The notes under the pieces were generated by a model. The model did no database searches and was not told where the DNA came from. It saw only the letters and a list, made by a program, of their open reading frames with translations. A stretch of 22,423 bases of DNA from CALKWS01 sp048594865 (GTDB lineage: Bacteria; Actinomycetota; Actinomycetes; Actinomycetales; Beutenbergiaceae): NCBI GenBank assembly GCA_048594865.1, contig JBMDWZ010000130.1, positions 1 to 22,423 on the forward strand, in the 5' to 3' direction. How positions within the stretch are numbered: the stretch's first letter is position 1; the number at the start of each line of letters is the position of its first letter. Positions 14,081 to 20,774 of this stretch are shown here, piece by piece. A program made the position numbers and the translations under genes.

Positions 14081-14859
14081 TGGGCTTCCTGGAGGAACTC
14101 GGCACATCCTTCGCCGAGACGATCTACAGCGGGCCCGTCCTGGCTGCGTTACCGGTGGCTCTACTCGCCGGTCTGGTGTCGTTCGCCTCACCCTGCGTGC
14201 TGCCGTTAGTGCCCGGATACGTCGGCTACGTCAGTGGCATGGCCGGCGCGGACGCCCAAACCGGCAAGGGGGCGCGAGCCTCCCGGTGGCGCCTATTGAT
14301 CGGAGTACTGGGTTTCATCGCCGGGTTCACCCTGGTGTTCGTTGCGATGACCGTTGCGGTGAGCGCAGCCGGGCTGTGGCTGGTGCGCTGGCAGGACCTC
14401 ATCACCAGGCTGCTCGGTGTTTTGGTGATCATCATGGGTCTGGTGTTCATCGGCAAGATCCCGTTCATGCAGCGTCAGCGCAAGCTGCCGATCAGCCCCA
14501 AAGCTGGTGTCGCCGGAGCACCGGTCCTGGGCATCGTCTTTGGCCTGGGCTGGGCGCCGTGCATGGGCCCAACGCTCGTGGCCGTGATGGCCCTGGCGCA
14601 CGACGCCGCCGCACCCGGCCGGGCCCTGGCACTGGTCATCGCCTACTGCCTGGGCCTGGGCGTCCCTTTCATCATCGTGGCGCTGGGGCTGAAGTCCTCC
14701 AAGCGCTTCATGGAGTTCTTGCGCAAGCACCGCGTGGGGATCATGCGCTTCGGCGGCATCATGCTGGTGCTCATCGGACTCGCCTTGGTCACCGGATTGT
14801 GGACGATGTTCACCCAGTGGCTGGGCGGCTTCATCGTGAACTTTGAGACGGTCATCTGA
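14080..14859 (+). CDS. ccdA: Cytochrome c biogenesis protein CcdA
   Basis: CcdA carries reducing power from cytoplasmic thioredoxin across the membrane to ResA. It has 259 residues, mostly hydrophobic, with about six membrane segments. The two reactive cysteines sit in the typical motifs: FASPCVLPLVPGYVGYVSG (C39) and LGWAPCMGPT (C161). It starts with GTG overlapping the resA stop by one base and ends with TGATG overlapping resB. The insertion between the first two helices (GADAQTGKGARASRWR) is a basic cytoplasmic loop. Confidence 0.95.
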   Translation: MGFLEELGTSFAETIYSGPVLAALPVALLAGLVSFASPCVLPLVPGYVGYVSGMAGADAQTGKGARASRWRLLIGVLGFIAGFTLVFVAMTVAVSAAGLWLVRWQDLITRLLGVLVIIMGLVFIGKIPFMQRQRKLPISPKAGVAGAPVLGIVFGLGWAPCMGPTLVAVMALAHDAAAPGRALALVIAYCLGLGVPFIIVALGLKSSKRFMEFLRKHRVGIMRFGGIMLVLIGLALVTGLWTMFTQWLGGFIVNFETVI

Positions 14860-16484
14860 TGGCCCGCTACACCCCCGCCGGATTGCGGGGCAGTGAGCAG
14901 AACGCAGGAGACAAGGCCGCCGAACGTGGCGGCCTAGGTATCCGTGGCTGGCTGCGCTGGATTTGGCGCCAGCTCACCTCGATGCGGGTGGCATTGCTGC
15001 TCCTGCTGCTGTTGACGGTGGTGGCGTTGCCCGGGGCTTTCATCCCGCAGCGCCGCGTCAACCCCAACCTGGTGAACCAGTTCTTCACCGACAACCCAAC
15101 GCTGGCGCCGTGGTTGGACCGCATCTACATGTTCGATGTGTTCTCCTCGCCGTGGTTCTCAGCGGTCTACCTGCTGCTGTTCACCTCGCTGATCGGGTGC
15201 ATCATTCCGCGCTCGCTCTCCCACGCCAAGGCGCTGCGCTCACAACCCAGCCGGGTGCCGGCACGGTTCAGCCGCTTCGAGGTGCGCAGCGAACGGGTGG
15301 TCGACGCCCCGGCCAAGCAGGTCGCCAGCCAGTTGCACGCCACCATGAAGCGCTACCGCACCAAGCGCGCCTCGGAGAAGGGCGAAGGTGGCAAGACCCT
15401 GACGATCTCCGCCGAGCGTGGCTACGGCAAGGAGACTGGCAACCTCATCTTCCACATGGCGCTCGTCGGGTTACTGATCGTGACCGCCTGGGGCGATCTG
15501 GTGCACTACCGGGGCCAGGCGATGATCACCGAAGGCCGAACCTTCGTGAACTCCGCCCTGGACTATGACTCCTTTGAGTCCGGCGCGTTGTTCGACGCCG
15601 ATTCGGTGGATCCCTACCGCATCCGCCTCGATGAGTTCGTGCCGGAGTTCAGTGCTGATGCCCAGCCGCGGGACTTCACCGCAAACGTCACCGTGTTTGA
15701 GACCGATGGCACCACCAGCCAAGACACCATCCGGGTCAACCACCCCCTGAGCGTCTCCGGTTCCCGGGTGTACCTCATGGGCAACGGCTTCGCCCCGGAC
15801 CTCACGCTCACCGACGCCGCCGGGGAGGTCGCCCACGATGGGCCGGTGGTGTTCATCCCGGCCGACAACGATCCCAACTACGGCTCCACCGGGGTGCTGA
15901 TGGCCCCGGATGCCAACAACGGCGAGGAGCAGCTCGCCTTCAATGGCACCCTGCTTCCCACCGCTGTGGAGGACGAAGAGGGTGGCTTCGTGGGATCGGG
16001 CTTCCCGCTGCCCTTGGATCCGGTGCTGGTGCTGCAGATGTACACCGGAGACCTCGGACTGGACGAGGGCGTACCGCGCAACCTCTTCACCCTGGACATC
16101 ACGGGCTTGGAGCAGGTCACCACCACCGACGACGACGGCTCCGAACGCCCAGTGCAGTTGGTGCTGCGTCCGGGCCAAAGCGTGGACCTTCCAGGTGACC
16201 GTGGCACGCTGACGTTCAATGACCTCCCGCGCTTCGTCGCCCTGGACCTGCGCTACGACCCCGCGCCGATCTGGCAGGGGATCTTCGCCACCGCCGCCTT
16301 CCTCGGATTGATCGCGGCATTGTTCCTGCCCAGGCGGCGCGTCTGGGTCCGATGCATTCCACAATCGCAGGGGTCTACTGTGGTCCATATTGCGGGTTTG
16401 ACCCGCAACGAGGACCCTGGGCTTCGCGGCGAACTCGACCGAATCTTGGGTGGCCTTAAGCCGGGCAACCCGGAGGAGAAATGA
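14859..16484 (+). CDS. resB: Cytochrome c biogenesis protein ResB
   Basis: ResB is the partner of CcsB/ResC in the system II haem-handling and ligation complex. It has 541 residues, typical of the family. Three hydrophobic segments lie in the N-terminal third (about residues 42-62, 98-118 and 192-212). A large extracytoplasmic domain follows from about 215 to 465. A fourth membrane segment (IWQGIFATAAFLGLIAALFLP) leads to a short cytoplasmic tail. The basic N-terminus has no signal peptidase site. The start overlaps the ccdA stop by one base and the end overlaps the ccsB start region. Confidence 0.94.
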   Translation: MARYTPAGLRGSEQNAGDKAAERGGLGIRGWLRWIWRQLTSMRVALLLLLLLTVVALPGAFIPQRRVNPNLVNQFFTDNPTLAPWLDRIYMFDVFSSPWFSAVYLLLFTSLIGCIIPRSLSHAKALRSQPSRVPARFSRFEVRSERVVDAPAKQVASQLHATMKRYRTKRASEKGEGGKTLTISAERGYGKETGNLIFHMALVGLLIVTAWGDLVHYRGQAMITEGRTFVNSALDYDSFESGALFDADSVDPYRIRLDEFVPEFSADAQPRDFTANVTVFETDGTTSQDTIRVNHPLSVSGSRVYLMGNGFAPDLTLTDAAGEVAHDGPVVFIPADNDPNYGSTGVLMAPDANNGEEQLAFNGTLLPTAVEDEEGGFVGSGFPLPLDPVLVLQMYTGDLGLDEGVPRNLFTLDITGLEQVTTTDDDGSERPVQLVLRPGQSVDLPGDRGTLTFNDLPRFVALDLRYDPAPIWQGIFATAAFLGLIAALFLPRRRVWVRCIPQSQGSTVVHIAGLTRNEDPGLRGELDRILGGLKPGNPEEK

Positions 16485-17578
16485 TGGACCTCGCACAACT
16501 TGCCACGGTCAGCACGCTGCTGATCTACGGGGCGATCGCCACCTACGCGATCGCCGCTGTCGCGTTCGCCGCAGACCTTTCGGCCTTCGGCAAGGGCGCG
16601 GACCCCAAGCGAAGGCGACGCGCGGCCAATATCGCGGTCTCGGTGTCGTGGCTGGGGCTGATGTTCAACGTCGCCGGGCTGGCGCTGCGCGGCATCGCCT
16701 CGAGCCGGGCTCCCTGGGCGAACATGTACGAGTTCACCGTGATGTCCACGATGTTCACCGTGCTGGCGTTCCTGGTGGTGAGCCGGTACAAGGACATCCG
16801 CTATCTGGGCCTGCCGGTGATGCTGCTCAGCTTCACCGGGCTGTTCGTGGCGATCACGTTCCTGTACGTCGCCGCCGATGGCGTGCAGCCGGCCCTGCAG
16901 TCCTACTGGCTGATCATCCACGTTTCGGTGGCCACCGTTGCCACCGCACTGTTCTGCGTGGGCGCGCTGGCCTCCATCTTGCAGTTGTTCCGCGGCCGCG
17001 ATGAGCGGCTACGCATGATCGAGGCGAGCAAGGCTGGCGAGGGCGACGACGGCGTCCGGCCTGCGGGCGGTCAAGGCACCCAACCCGAGGGCGGGGAAGG
17101 CGAGACGGTGTCGCCAGCCGGGGCTGCGACGTCGACCCTGGTGGCCACCTCGACCGACTCCGGCGTCGAAGGCGAGGGGGCACAGCGGCTCGACCTGGGC
17201 CACGAGAACGACGGCATGCCGCCTGCGCGTAACACCTTCGGCTCGCGGCTTCTGAACGCCTTCCCGAGCACCAAGTCGCTGGAGCGGCTCTCCTACCGGT
17301 TCAACGCCGTCGGCCTGGTCGGATGGACCTTCGTGCTGATTACCGGCGCCATCTGGGCCGAGTACGCATGGGGCCGGGCCTGGGGCTGGGACCCCAAGGA
17401 GGTCGTGTCGCTGGTGGTCTGGTTGGCCTACGCGGCGTATTGCCACGTGCGCCTGACCACCGGGTGGAGCCGTAAGACGTTCGCCTACTTCTCACTCGCA
17501 GGCTTCGCCGTGGTGCTGTTCAACTATTACGGCGTGAACATCTTCATCAACTCGCTGCACTCCTACTCCGGCATCTAG
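16484..17578 (+). CDS. ccsB: Cytochrome c biogenesis protein CcsB (CcsA/ResC family)
   Basis: This is the haem-handling membrane subunit of the system II cytochrome c synthase. It has 364 residues from the second ATG. The tryptophan-rich WWD-type motif is WGRAWGWDPKE near residues 296-306. Conserved-type histidines are in LIIHVSV, YCHVR and SLHSY. About eight membrane segments are seen. Two in-frame ATGs adjoin (16481, 16484); GGAGG at 16472-16476 is 7 nt from the second and only 4 nt from the first, so 16484 is preferred. Residues about 183-249 form an unusual Gly/Glu/Ser/Thr-rich hydrophilic insertion between membrane segments. This is the last gene of the operon. Confidence 0.94.
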   Translation: MDLAQLATVSTLLIYGAIATYAIAAVAFAADLSAFGKGADPKRRRRAANIAVSVSWLGLMFNVAGLALRGIASSRAPWANMYEFTVMSTMFTVLAFLVVSRYKDIRYLGLPVMLLSFTGLFVAITFLYVAADGVQPALQSYWLIIHVSVATVATALFCVGALASILQLFRGRDERLRMIEASKAGEGDDGVRPAGGQGTQPEGGEGETVSPAGAATSTLVATSTDSGVEGEGAQRLDLGHENDGMPPARNTFGSRLLNAFPSTKSLERLSYRFNAVGLVGWTFVLITGAIWAEYAWGRAWGWDPKEVVSLVVWLAYAAYCHVRLTTGWSRKTFAYFSLAGFAVVLFNYYGVNIFINSLHSYSGI

Positions 17579-17581
17579 ACA

Positions 17582-17660
17582 CCCGCTGACTTCGTCAAGT
17601 TGCCGCCGAGATCGTCACGTTCGTTGACGATGTGGGCGGCAACTTGACTCGCTCGGCGGG
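17582..17660. repeat. 79-bp palindromic element between convergent genes
   Basis: Nested inverted repeats lie in the gap after ccsB: CCCGCTGA / TCGGCGGG (one mismatch) outside, then perfect 14-bp arms GTCAAGTTGCCGCC (17594-17607) and GGCGGCAACTTGAC (17635-17648), then perfect 7-bp arms ATCGTCA / TGACGAT around the 7-nt loop CGTTCGT. Matched internal loops (4x4 and 3x3) separate the three stems. It could be a two-way terminator, but the size and layered structure resemble REP-type dispersed palindromes. Confidence 0.85.
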
Positions 17661-17689
17661 CAAGCGGGGCGCGTCCGCGCCAGGGGCGG

Positions 17690-18310
17690 TTAGCGGTGGT
17701 CGGAGTCGGGGCCGGAGCGGTTCTCATCGGGCTGGCCCTCACCGACGTCACGCCCGGTGTCATCCTCGCCGATGTGGCCCGCACCAAACTGGTCCTCACC
17801 GGGCCGCTGGTCCGTTTCGCCGAACAGTGACTCATCGAACAGGCTCTCATCGAGTGCACGGTCATCGAGTGAACCGGTCTCGGGCTTGCCGTCATCGGGC
17901 TCATCGCTTGTTCCGGCGTCGGGCTCGGGATCGGGACTTGCCGGTGAATCGGGCTTGGGGTCCGCTGTGCCAGCGTCCTGCTCGGCCTTCTTCTGCTGAG
18001 CCGCGCGACGCTGCTGCTGCTCCAAACGAAACAGGAAATCCGGGTCGTCGTCGGGCGCGACCGGGCCACGAGGCCGCGTTGGCCGCGGGCGGCTTGGCCG
18101 GGCGCCCTCACCGGAGTCGAACCGGCGACGCATGATGTTCGACACGATCAACCACAGCGCAGCCCCGGCGAAGGGCAACACCAGGATCACCACGACCCAG
18201 AACCAGTGCGGCAAGCCCAACCGAACTCGCGAATCCTCAGTCTGCACGCAGTCGATCACGGCATAGGTCATCATGCCGATCGTGATCAGACCCAAAAACA
18301 CGTAACGCAT
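17690..18310 (-). CDS. PLDc_N domain membrane protein with acidic tail
   Basis: The protein has 206 residues. Residues 1-62 hold two membrane segments (MRYVFLGLITIGMMTYAVIDCVQ and LPHWFWVVVILVLPFAGAALWLIV) with the W-----L-P--G---WL pattern of the PLDc_N domain, also found at the start of cardiolipin synthases. There are no HKD catalytic motifs, so it is not itself a phospholipase D. The rest is a hydrophilic tail: basic Arg/Pro-rich first, then a Gln/Arg/Lys-rich helix, then a strongly acidic Asp/Glu/Ser/Pro region containing the repeat DESLFDESLFGE. The ATG at 18310 is supported by the leaderless TAGGCT box. The function is unknown. Confidence 0.83.
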   Translation of the reverse strand: MRYVFLGLITIGMMTYAVIDCVQTEDSRVRLGLPHWFWVVVILVLPFAGAALWLIVSNIMRRRFDSGEGARPSRPRPTRPRGPVAPDDDPDFLFRLEQQQRRAAQQKKAEQDAGTADPKPDSPASPDPEPDAGTSDEPDDGKPETGSLDDRALDESLFDESLFGETDQRPGEDQFGAGHIGEDDTGRDVGEGQPDENRSGPDSDHR

Positions 18311-18316
18311 TTAAAG

Positions 18317-18322
18317 AGCCTA
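18317..18322 (-). promoter_or_regulatory. Probable -10 box (TAGGCT) of the PLDc_N gene
   Basis: TAGGCT on the minus strand ends 6 nt before the ATG at 18310. It shares two bases with the -10 box of the divergent gene. Confidence 0.6.
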
Positions 18323-18326
18323 CGCT
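18321..18326 (+). promoter_or_regulatory. Probable -10 box (TACGCT) of the DUF4229 gene
   Basis: TACGCT ends 7 nt before the ATG at 18334, overlapping the opposing -10 box by two bases (18321-18322). Confidence 0.6.
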
Positions 18327-18333
18327 GGGAATC

Positions 18334-18678
18334 ATGGCTGTGTTGACCTACTCCCTCCTGCGCATCGTGCTGATCGTCGGTGCGGGTGCGATTTTGTACG
18401 TCCTGGGGGTGCGCAGTTGGCTGCTGGTGGCACTAGCGGTGCTGATCGGAGCGGGTCTGTCCTACGTGCTGCTGCACAAGCAACGCCTAGCCGCGGCCGG
18501 AACGCTGCGCGACCGCAGCGACGCCCGTGGCACCAAGTTCGAGCAATCGGTATCCAAAGACGACGACGACGAGGACGCCCAGATCTCACCGGACCGTCCC
18601 GTAACGCTCACCGAGGAGGGCGCTGCCTCAACCCAGGATGAGGGCTCCGCCGAGCAGCACACCGAATCCAAGGACTAG
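18334..18678 (+). CDS. DUF4229 family membrane protein
   Basis: This is a small protein of 114 residues with two membrane segments (about 5-25 and 28-46), the sequence SYVLLHKQRLAAAGTLRDR typical of actinobacterial DUF4229 proteins, and an acidic, disordered tail (DDDDEDAQIS...). The ATG at 18334 lies 7 nt after a -10 box. Its last 51 bases overlap the 3' end of menA on the other strand. The function is unknown; from memory the family is often found beside menA in actinobacteria, which hints at a membrane or menaquinone-related role. Confidence 0.85.
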   Translation: MAVLTYSLLRIVLIVGAGAILYVLGVRSWLLVALAVLIGAGLSYVLLHKQRLAAAGTLRDRSDARGTKFEQSVSKDDDDEDAQISPDRPVTLTEEGAASTQDEGSAEQHTESKD

Positions 18679-19500
18679 CATTCCGGTGCCGGCCAGCACC
18701 TTGATGAGGTCCGGCCCGTGTGCCCCGGCAATGACCCGGCGTGCCAGCAGCAAACCCGGGATCGCCAGGGCGGTGACCACCAGCGCCCACGGCTCCCAGA
18801 TCGCAACCAGGGCGCCAGATGCGATCGCGACGGCGACCATCAGTGCGTAGGCGGTCCGGGCCCGGCCATCGCCCAACCGGACCGCCAGGGTCTTCTTGCC
18901 TGCGGGGATGTCGGTGGCGATATCCCGGATGTTGTTGGCCATTAAGATCGCGCAGCTCAGCAGGCCCACTCCGGTTGCACCCAGCAGCGCCGGAGCGTTG
19001 ATGCTCAACGCCTGGGTGTAGGTGGTGCCCAGGGTCGCCACGTAGCCAAAGAACACCATCACCGCGACCTCACCGAGGCCCGCATAGCCATAGGGGCTGG
19101 CGCCGCCGGTGTAGTACCAAGCCGCGATCACGCACAGCACGCCCACACCGATCAGCCACCAGGCCCCGGCGAGGACGCACAACACTAGACCGGCGATTCC
19201 AGCGACCCCGAAGGAGGCGAAGGCCGCGCGCTTGACCGTGCCCGGGCTGACGGCCCCGGTCGCGGTCAGCCGGGTGGGGCCAACCCGCTGGGCGTCGGTG
19301 CCTCGGATGCCATCGGAGTAGTCATTGGCGTAGTTCACGCCAACTTGGAGCGCCAGGGCCACCAAAGCCGCCAGGGCGGCGCGTAACAGGGAGGCCGACC
19401 CGGCCCAGGCCGCGGCACCAGTTCCCACCAGCACCGGCGCGATCGCCGCGGGCAGGGTTCGCACTCGGGCGCCCTGCACCCACACACCAAGACCTGGCAT
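18628..19500 (-). CDS. menA: 1,4-dihydroxy-2-naphthoate polyprenyltransferase
   Basis: MenA attaches the polyprenyl chain to 1,4-dihydroxy-2-naphthoate in the membrane, giving demethylmenaquinone. It has 290 residues and about eight to nine membrane segments of the UbiA family. Both Asp-rich prenyl-diphosphate motifs are present: NYANDYSDGIRGTD (N59-D60, D63) and NNIRDIATD (D193, D197). The ATG at 19500 has GGAGG 3-7 nt upstream, and a TATTCT -10 box lies farther up, so it likely has its own promoter after menE. Its 3' end overlaps the DUF4229 gene tail to tail by 51 bp. Confidence 0.96.
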   Translation of the reverse strand: MPGLGVWVQGARVRTLPAAIAPVLVGTGAAAWAGSASLLRAALAALVALALQVGVNYANDYSDGIRGTDAQRVGPTRLTATGAVSPGTVKRAAFASFGVAGIAGLVLCVLAGAWWLIGVGVLCVIAAWYYTGGASPYGYAGLGEVAVMVFFGYVATLGTTYTQALSINAPALLGATGVGLLSCAILMANNIRDIATDIPAGKKTLAVRLGDGRARTAYALMVAVAIASGALVAIWEPWALVVTALAIPGLLLARRVIAGAHGPDLIKVLAGTGMLVLGFGVLLGGALILG

Positions 19501-19530
19501 GGTCCTCCGTTCGCTGATTCGGCGCAGATG

Positions 19531-19536
19531 AGAATA
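19531..19536 (-). promoter_or_regulatory. Possible -10 box (TATTCT) of menA
   Basis: TATTCT on the minus strand lies about 30 nt before the menA ATG and would give a short leader that contains GGAGG. A weak TTCGGG lies 18 bp upstream as a -35. Confidence 0.5.
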
Positions 19537-19569
19537 CCGCCGCGGCCGCCAGGTCCCGAACCAGCGCCT

Positions 19570-19620
19570 GGTTCAGTGCAGCTGAGGGTTCGGTGCCTCT
19601 GGGGGTTCAGTGCCGCTGGG
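19570..19620. repeat. 17-bp tandem repeat spanning the menE stop codon
   Basis: Three exact-length units lie at 19570-19586, 19587-19603 and 19604-19620: GGTTCAGTGCAGCTGAG, GGTTCGGTGCCTCTGGG and GGTTCAGTGCCGCTGGG. The last one contains the menE stop codon (19607-19609) and its final codons; the other two follow downstream of menE. Confidence 0.85.
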
Positions 19621-20740
19621 CCGTCCCGTCCGCCAACGCCGCAGAACCAGCGGCGAGCGCCTCGGCGGCGATCCGCTCTAGGGCGCGCCGATCGGGCTTC
19701 CCCGGTCCCAGCAACGGAAACCGGGGCACCGCGACCATGGCTCGTGGCACCTGCGCTCCGGCGCCCAGGGCATCGCGTGCAGCAGCCCGAATCTCGTCGA
19801 GTGCGGGGACCGCGCGCGATGTCTGCACCACCGCTGTCAGCATCTGACCCCAGGTGCTGTCGGGTACGCCCACGACGCATACGCCCTGCACGCCTGCGAG
19901 CCCAGCCAACGCCTGCTCGACCGCTGCGGGCTGCACATTGACCCCACCGGTGATGACGACGTCGTCGAGCCTTCCCAGAATCCGCAACCGCCCATCGACC
20001 CATTCCCCGGCGTCGGAGGTGACGAACCACCTTTTGCCTTGCCAAGTGGTGAATCCGGCGCCCGGGTCGGAGCCCAAGTAGCCGCTGGCCAGGACCGGCC
20101 CGCTGATCAGCACCCGGCCGTCATCGATCCGCACCGACACGCCATCCAGGGGGACGCCGTCGTACACGCACCCGCCGCTGGTCTCGCTCATGCCGTAGGT
20201 GGTCACCACCCGAACCCCGGCCGATGTCGCCGCCGCGAGCAGCGCAGGATCGGCGGCGCTGCCGCCGATGAGCACCGCGTCGAACGTAGCCAACGCCGCG
20301 CACGCCTGGTGCCCGGCGTCCAGGACCTTGCGCAGCTGGGTCGGCACGAGGGAGGTGTAGCGGGGTGCGCCGGGGTCCATCGACGCCGAGGCCGCGGCGA
20401 ACGCGCCGGGGTCGAAGCTCCCCTCGGCGAGCACCACCGGGGTGGTGCCAGCGCGCAGGGACCGGACCAGCACTTGCACCCCGGCGATGTGCTGGCTCGG
20501 CAGCGCCAGCAACCACTGGCCGGGGCCGGACAGGGCCGCGTGCGTGGCGTCAGCGGACGCGGTCAATGCCGCGGGGCTCAGCACCACCGACCGGCCGGTG
20601 CCGCTGGTGCTCCCCGAGGTTCGAACAACCACCGCGGCACCGTCCACGGCAACGAAATCATCGCCGTCCAGGCGTACCGTTGGCCCGCCGCCAAGGGCAG
20701 CATCGAGCCGTTGGATCAGGGCCAGGGCGGGTGCAGACAT
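19607..20740 (-). CDS. menE: o-Succinylbenzoate-CoA ligase
   Basis: MenE activates o-succinylbenzoate with ATP and CoA in menaquinone synthesis. The 377 residues are short for an adenylate-forming enzyme, but the truncated N-terminus is normal for actinobacterial MenE. Seen: the P-loop-like motif RTSGSTSGTGRSVVLS (about 40-55), SQHIAGVQVLVRSL, the TYGMSETSGGCVYDG motif, the TSDAGEW and GRLRILGRLDDVVITGGVNV hinge region, and the catalytic Lys in LGPGKPDRRAL near the C-terminus. The ATG at 20740 is preceded by TACGCT with an 8-nt gap, fitting a leaderless mRNA. The stop lies inside a 17-bp tandem repeat. Confidence 0.93.
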   Translation of the reverse strand: MSAPALALIQRLDAALGGGPTVRLDGDDFVAVDGAAVVVRTSGSTSGTGRSVVLSPAALTASADATHAALSGPGQWLLALPSQHIAGVQVLVRSLRAGTTPVVLAEGSFDPGAFAAASASMDPGAPRYTSLVPTQLRKVLDAGHQACAALATFDAVLIGGSAADPALLAAATSAGVRVVTTYGMSETSGGCVYDGVPLDGVSVRIDDGRVLISGPVLASGYLGSDPGAGFTTWQGKRWFVTSDAGEWVDGRLRILGRLDDVVITGGVNVQPAAVEQALAGLAGVQGVCVVGVPDSTWGQMLTAVVQTSRAVPALDEIRAAARDALGAGAQVPRAMVAVPRFPLLGPGKPDRRALERIAAEALAAGSAALADGTAQRH

Positions 20741-20748
20741 CGGCCACT

Positions 20749-20754
20749 AGCGTA
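20749..20754 (-). promoter_or_regulatory. Probable -10 box (TACGCT) of menE
   Basis: TACGCT on the minus strand ends 8 nt before the menE ATG. It faces away from the TAGAGT box of the divergent gene with 7 bp between them. Confidence 0.55.
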
Positions 20755-20761
20755 GTTCGCC

Positions 20762-20767
20762 TAGAGT
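20762..20767 (+). promoter_or_regulatory. Probable -10 box (TAGAGT) of the DUF3048 gene
   Basis: TAGAGT ends 7 nt before the GTG at 20775, fitting a leaderless transcript. Confidence 0.55.
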
Positions 20768-20774
20768 TGGGCGG

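Noticed and set aside
13400..14191. 263-codon minus-strand frame opposite resA
   Set aside because: It lies antisense to the thioredoxin lipoprotein and spans two gene junctions, with Arg/His-rich shadow composition.
15471..16496. 341-codon minus-strand frame opposite resB
   Set aside because: It is a shadow of resB, whose domains and overlaps with neighbours are clear; no start signal or family motif was seen.
20039..20755. 238-codon plus-strand frame opposite menE
   Set aside because: It is a shadow frame; menE carries all expected adenylation motifs on the minus strand.
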